64,000 nucleotides of DNA from Sulfurisoma sp963709555. Lineage in GTDB: Bacteria > Pseudomonadota > Gammaproteobacteria > Burkholderiales > Rhodocyclaceae. Position 1 is the stretch's first letter. The number at the start of each line of letters is the position of its first letter. The notes under the pieces are model-generated. The model was not told the origin of the DNA. It ran no database searches and was given only the letters and a program-made list of their open reading frames with translations. The DNA is taken from assembly GCA_963709555.1 (NCBI GenBank), contig CAVPWR010000008.1, positions 186,001 through 250,000 of the forward strand. Reading direction: 5' to 3'. Of the stretch, positions 60,252 through 64,000 are shown piece by piece. Made by a program: the position numbers and the translations under genes.

Positions 60252-61143
60252 CGCGATTTCCATCTCGGACCTGAGAAAAACCTACCCGCAGAGCTGGACT
60301 TCCCCGCCATTCGAGGCACTCAAGGGAATTTCACTCGAGGTGGCGCCAGGCGAAACTTTCGGCTTTATTGGTCCAAATGGAGCGGGCAAGAGTACTGCGA
60401 TCAAGATTCTGACCGGTGTCACGTCAAGCAGCAGTGGCAAGGCAAGCCTCTTTGGCTTGGATGTCTCACTCCCCGAGTCGCGGCAGGGCCTCGGCTACGT
60501 TCCGGAAAACCCCAGTCTGCCCGACTACCTGACGCCGCTCGAAATTCTCTCGATGGGCCTCGCTCTCAATCGCCGCAAGCCGGCGAACTCCCGGGAGCAT
60601 TGCCTGCACTGGCTGGAACGTTTCGGCCTGGCGGACGTCGCCGGCAAGGTGGTGCGCGGTTTTTCCAAGGGTATGGCGCAGCGCACCGCGCTGGCCCATG
60701 CGATGGTCGTCGAGCCACGCCTGCTGATTCTCGACGAGCCGCTCTCCGGCCTCGATCCGGTCGGCCGCCGCGAGGTGGTGGACATCCTTTCCGACTATAG
60801 GAAACAGGGCGGTACCATCTTCCTGACATCGCATGTGCTGCATGACGTCGAACGCCTCGCCGATCGCTTCGGCTTGATTCACAAGGGCGAACTGCGCGCG
60901 GTTCGCGCGCCGGCCGAGCTGCTCGGGCAGGACGAAATGGTGTCTGTGCGTTCGCGCGGAGCGCTGGCCGTTCACGGTATGGCGCCGGAGACGGCGGGTA
61001 GTTGGTACGCCGAGGTTCCGCGAGCGGACCTGTGGTCACTGCTGGAGCGGCTTCACCGGGCCGACCACGTGATCGTTGAAGTGAAGCCGACGCTGTCGCT
61101 TGAGTCGGTCTTTCTCCGGATCGTCCGGCAAGATGCCGTTTGA
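60244..61143 (+). CDS. ABC-2 exporter ATPase
   Basis: A 299-residue ABC ATPase: Walker A GPNGAGKSTA, signature FSKGMAQRTALAHAM (a Lys replaces the usual second Gly of SGG), Walker B LLILDEPLSGLDPVG, switch His in TSHVLHDVE. A C-terminal domain of about 80 residues follows. Pairs with the permease at 58582. Confidence 0.87.
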   Translation: MNNAISISDLRKTYPQSWTSPPFEALKGISLEVAPGETFGFIGPNGAGKSTAIKILTGVTSSSSGKASLFGLDVSLPESRQGLGYVPENPSLPDYLTPLEILSMGLALNRRKPANSREHCLHWLERFGLADVAGKVVRGFSKGMAQRTALAHAMVVEPRLLILDEPLSGLDPVGRREVVDILSDYRKQGGTIFLTSHVLHDVERLADRFGLIHKGELRAVRAPAELLGQDEMVSVRSRGALAVHGMAPETAGSWYAEVPRADLWSLLERLHRADHVIVEVKPTLSLESVFLRIVRQDAV

Positions 61144-62803
61144 CCGGGGGGGGCGGCGCGAACGGCCCCTGTTGCTGTTGCTGTCACTCCTGCTGGTGGT
61201 AATTTTTTTCACCGGGGTCTTCGTGCGTTACGGCGGCGCTGGCCACGACGACGAGTTCATCTTCCTCTGGGCCGGGCGCAGCCTGGCGACACACCCGTGG
61301 TTTGCCAACGTCAACGGTGACCTCGAGGACATGGTCTCGTCTCCGTTGACCGGGTTGGTAGCTGCAGCTGCCGACAGGCTGGCGCCGCAGGGCAGCTTGG
61401 TCGTATTCAAGCTGTTCGGTCTGATGGCAGCGGCAGCCGTGCTGCCGCTCGTCGCCATGACGATGGCCCGCCTCTGTGGCACGGGCACGGGACTGCGGCT
61501 GCGAACCGCTTACGCATTGCTGGCGGCACTCGGCGTCGCACTTGCGCCGACTTTTGCCTACTGGGCTGCCGGCGGCATGGAAACGCCGTTCCAGGCGCTG
61601 GCCCTCCTGTTGCTGGCTCTGGCGCTGGCGGCACAGCGGACGATGCCGGGCGCCTTTCATGCCACCTCGCTTGCTGTCGCCGCAACAACGGTCGTGCTGT
61701 TGCGTATGGAGGGACCGTGGGTCCTGTTGCTGGCGCTACTGGTGCTGGCCGGAGGACGCGACCGGATGCGGCTGCAGGCCGGCGACATGATTGCGCTGGG
61801 CCTGCCCGCGGCCGTCTTCGCGCTGGTCGCCATCTGGCGATATCAACATACGGGGGCGGCGTGGCCGAATCCCGTTTACGCGAAAGGCGGCGACATCGCC
61901 GAACTGATCCCGCTCGGCCTGGCTTACGTTTACCGGCTTTGCCCTGTCGACACCGCTTGCCGCGCTGCTGCAGTTGATGACCTGGAGCATTTTCCTGCTG
62001 CTGTGGTTTGGCGGCTCAGGGCGACTGGCCTTGGTGCCAGCCGAACGTTCCCTGCTGCTGGCGCTATCAGGGCTGGCCGTGGGACAGGACCTGTTCACGA
62101 TTTTCGCCGGCGGCAACTGGATGAGCTATTACCGATTCTTGGCACCCACATTGCCGTTGAAAATGATCCTGCTGATTTGGGCGGTGGCTCGCTGCTGCCC
62201 GCGCAGCCGGCCGGCGTTCCTGGCCACCTGGCTCTTTCCCTGCTTGTCGTTGGGCAATTGTTTCAGTCGGGGCGAAATCCGAACTACCCCGACTTCGTCG
62301 CTGAGCCTGCATGGCTTTGGCCTCTACCGGCAACGGCGGACCTGGCACAGTTGCAGCGGATCATCCTGCTTGCCAGCCCGGCGCACGCGCGCGATGAACG
62401 AGAACTGCGTCCCTTCGTCGCTACCTCGCTTCCGGCCCTGTTGCCGGCAGGGCGGCCGCTGTGTATCGCCACTTACCAGGTCGGCTATTTTCCGTGGATG
62501 GTCCGCGAGAGCTTCGGGCCAGGGCAGGTACGGATCGCCGATACGCTGGGCCTCAACGACCGCATCGCCGCGCGCCGGTCTGGACCGCGCAATCCGTTCG
62601 GTGTCTTGGACGGGTTTGCCATCGACCGGCTGCTGCAGGCGGGTGAGCCGACACTGTTTCGGCTATGCGCCGGACAACCCGATCTCGTCTACGTGTTGCA
62701 GGCGCCGCCTGCGATGCGCGCCAACATGACCGCGCTGGGCTACCGCTTGGTGTGGGACCGCCCGGGCGCGGTGATCTTCGGCCTCGGTTACGGTCATGGC
62801 TGA
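61133..62803 (+). CDS. Large polytopic membrane protein, glycosyltransferase-like, two compensating frameshifts
   Basis: About 556 residues starting at ATG 61133 inside the preceding gene. N-terminal helix then GAGHDDEFIFLWAGRSLATHPWFANVNGD, resembling the first periplasmic loop of GT-C mannosyltransferases (acidic DD). Many membrane segments follow. Between about 61930 and 62188 the protein-like sequence lies in another frame: an extra T near 61930 gives AYV joined to TGFALSTPLAALLQLMTWS, and a missing G near 62188 restores the original frame at SLLPAQPAGVPGHLALSLLVV. C-terminal soluble domain from about residue 380. Probable lipid-linked sugar transferase; not proven. Confidence 0.65.
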   Translation: MPFDRGGRRERPLLLLLSLLLVVIFFTGVFVRYGGAGHDDEFIFLWAGRSLATHPWFANVNGDLEDMVSSPLTGLVAAAADRLAPQGSLVVFKLFGLMAAAAVLPLVAMTMARLCGTGTGLRLRTAYALLAALGVALAPTFAYWAAGGMETPFQALALLLLALALAAQRTMPGAFHATSLAVAATTVVLLRMEGPWVLLLALLVLAGGRDRMRLQAGDMIALGLPAAVFALVAIWRYQHTGAAWPNPVYAKGGDIAELIPLGLAYVYRLCPVDTACRAAAVDDLEHFPAAVVWRLRATGLGASRTFPAAGAIRAGRGTGPVHDFRRRQLDELLPILGTHIAVENDPADLGGGSLLPAQPAGVPGHLALSLLVVGQLFQSGRNPNYPDFVAEPAWLWPLPATADLAQLQRIILLASPAHARDERELRPFVATSLPALLPAGRPLCIATYQVGYFPWMVRESFGPGQVRIADTLGLNDRIAARRSGPRNPFGVLDGFAIDRLLQAGEPTLFRLCAGQPDLVYVLQAPPAMRANMTALGYRLVWDRPGAVIFGLGYGHG

Positions 62804-63944
62804 ACCGCTCTTCGCTCAGCCCTGGCGCAGCTACCGCTGGCTGATGCTGGCGGTCGGACTTGCCTGTTCGTTTGCCGGCGGTCTGCACCTGCTTTGGATG
62901 CCTCACGTTTCCTATGATCCGTTCGCGCCATTCCGTGTGTTTTGGATCACGCTCGAAGGCAGCTATTTCCCGCTCGCGGCCCTGCTGACCTGGCTGGCCG
63001 CGCGCGCACCCGGATGGCGTGCCATGTCGCTTGCAACCCTCTCGGTCAGATCCGTTCTGCACAACCTGGTGCTGGCCCTGCTCTCCGCGCTGGTGCTGGC
63101 CAAACTCCTGCGCTGGCAGGGGAGCGTCAATCTGGTCGCGCTTGTGGCATGGCTTTTCCTTTCCTTGCAGGCGTCGCAGATGACGCGGCACGAGCGTCAG
63201 GCGGCGCTGATCGAATGGCTCATCGTCGCGGTTCTGTTCGCGGCCGCCAGCTATGCGTTTACCGTCATCAAGGCCGGGCTTTTCCATCTCGGCGTGGCCC
63301 AGGATGCGGCGATAATCGAGGCCGAGTCCATGCTGTTCGGGCAGCCGCCGCTCTACCAGCGGATGGCGGATCTCGGGGCAGGCCTCAGCGATGTCGCTCT
63401 CCGGCTCGCGGAAACCGTTTACTTCCAGTTTTTCGCCCACATGCTGCTGGTATCGATCTTCCTGGGTGCCCGCCGTGACGGCCTCGAACGGCGCCGCTAC
63501 GTCACGGCGCTGATCGTCTGCTATATCGCCGGCGCCGTGGCGTACTACGTCCTTCCCGGGCTCGGCCCGGTGTTCCATGATTCTGCGCGCTTCGGTTACC
63601 TAGAGCCGGCCTTGCAAACGACGCGAACCATCCAGGAGAAACTGGCGTACAACACCGGCGCCGCGCAGAAGGGATTTGTCGGCCTCGAACAACTCGACGT
63701 CTATGCCTTCATCGCCTGCATGCCAAGCCTGCACCTTGCCCATGAAGCTGTCATGCTGTATTTCTCGCGCCATTCGCCGATCGCCTTCGCCATGTCGGCG
63801 CTGTTCTTCGCCGCCTCATGCGTGGCGGTGATCGTGCTCGGCTGGCATTACGTGTTGGACATCCCCTTCGGCATTCTGCTCGGCATCGCAGCGCTGCTGC
63901 TGGCCGTGCGCCTCGTCCGGGCAACGGCTCAGCCGCGGCGGTAG
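62796..63944 (+). CDS. PAP2-superfamily membrane protein
   Basis: A 382-residue protein with about ten hydrophobic segments. The C-terminal half has the PAP2/inositolphosphotransferase motifs CMPSLHLAHEAV and GWHYVLDIPFG with catalytic histidines. Such enzymes dephosphorylate lipid or polyprenyl phosphates or transfer head groups. With the membrane transferase whose stop it overlaps, it fits a glycolipid or lipid-linked glycan pathway. Confidence 0.82.
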   Translation: MAEPLFAQPWRSYRWLMLAVGLACSFAGGLHLLWMPHVSYDPFAPFRVFWITLEGSYFPLAALLTWLAARAPGWRAMSLATLSVRSVLHNLVLALLSALVLAKLLRWQGSVNLVALVAWLFLSLQASQMTRHERQAALIEWLIVAVLFAAASYAFTVIKAGLFHLGVAQDAAIIEAESMLFGQPPLYQRMADLGAGLSDVALRLAETVYFQFFAHMLLVSIFLGARRDGLERRRYVTALIVCYIAGAVAYYVLPGLGPVFHDSARFGYLEPALQTTRTIQEKLAYNTGAAQKGFVGLEQLDVYAFIACMPSLHLAHEAVMLYFSRHSPIAFAMSALFFAASCVAVIVLGWHYVLDIPFGILLGIAALLLAVRLVRATAQPRR

Positions 63945-64000
63945 CGCCGTGCCAGAAAGGTCGCCAACAGAAGGCCGGCCAGTGCCAGGGGGGCGGTCGC
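63929..64000 (-). CDS. C-terminal end of a gene entering from the right, PEP-CTERM-like tail
   Basis: Twenty-three codons before a stop at 63929-63931 on the minus strand read APLALAGLLLATFLARRYRR plus Gly: a hydrophobic helix and a terminal Arg cluster, the shape of PEP-CTERM or similar sorting tails. The conserved VPEP part would lie beyond the window. It overlaps the PAP2 gene tail-to-tail by 16 bp. Confidence 0.4.
   Translation of the reverse strand, partial: ATAPLALAGLLLATFLARRYRRG

Overview
The window is high-GC chromosomal DNA from a betaproteobacterium. The gene order murA-hisGD..BHAFIE-hinT-tatABC-htrA, the mlaFEDACB operon with mlaA inside it, the MSHA-type pilus genes and the phenylacetate genes suggest Rhodocyclales or close relatives; this placement is inference from family knowledge. 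I saw no rRNA, tRNA, CRISPR array, insertion sequence or phage gene.

Layout. 1-7631 (minus strand) is an MSHA/type II secretion-like block: extension ATPase (cut by the window edge), TPR protein, secretin, AAA ATPase and a sigma-54 activator. 7755-13258 (plus) holds the Mla phospholipid transport operon, an ABC-2 exporter pair and a BolA protein, followed by murA. 14640-24028 holds histidine biosynthesis (with hisC inverted in place and a PaiB-like gene beside it), hinT and tatABC. 24031-33937 is mixed housekeeping: a SpoIIE-type phosphatase facing a STAS protein, an HtrA protease, a Nif3-like protein, a FimV-like protein, an FAH-family hydrolase, an orphan TRAP binding protein, msrA, a cold-shock gene and srkA. 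33934-38784 is a phenylacetate block: two tandem paaK genes, paaI, and a divergent paaN. 39086-42957 holds sucCD, terC and an ornithine cyclodeaminase-family gene.

43078-55590 is the most striking region, an uninterrupted run of signalling genes on one strand: CHASE2 Ser/Thr kinase, PP2C phosphatase, FHA protein, CHASE2 adenylate cyclase, class II cyclic nucleotide phosphodiesterase, cNMP-binding/rhodanese fusion, a GspE/PilB-like ATPase with an N-terminal GAF domain, and a GAF/HD-GYP protein. Next, behind a sigma-54 promoter with paired upstream repeats, comes a very short (61-residue) type IV pilin resembling the truncated Geobacter PilA, a small secreted cysteine-containing partner, an OGT-like TPR glycosyltransferase, an ABC exporter, a large membrane protein and a PAP2 protein. 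I read 43078-63944 as one candidate system in which phosphorylation, cAMP and c-di-GMP control a short-pilin fibre.

Two cautions. First, several conserved genes (mshL three times, mlaA, an ABC ATPase, the GAF-ATPase, the membrane protein at 61133, and probably the SpoIIE gene) carry single-base frameshifts, nearly all +1 insertions. They look more like residual sequencing error than decay. Second, short translated-looking leader ORFs sit immediately before several genes; two of them (26804 and 51491) are copies of one dispersed repeat. No stretch longer than about 300 bases is without a gene or an annotated site; the longest, 38785-39085, holds an inverted repeat and a doubtful small ORF.
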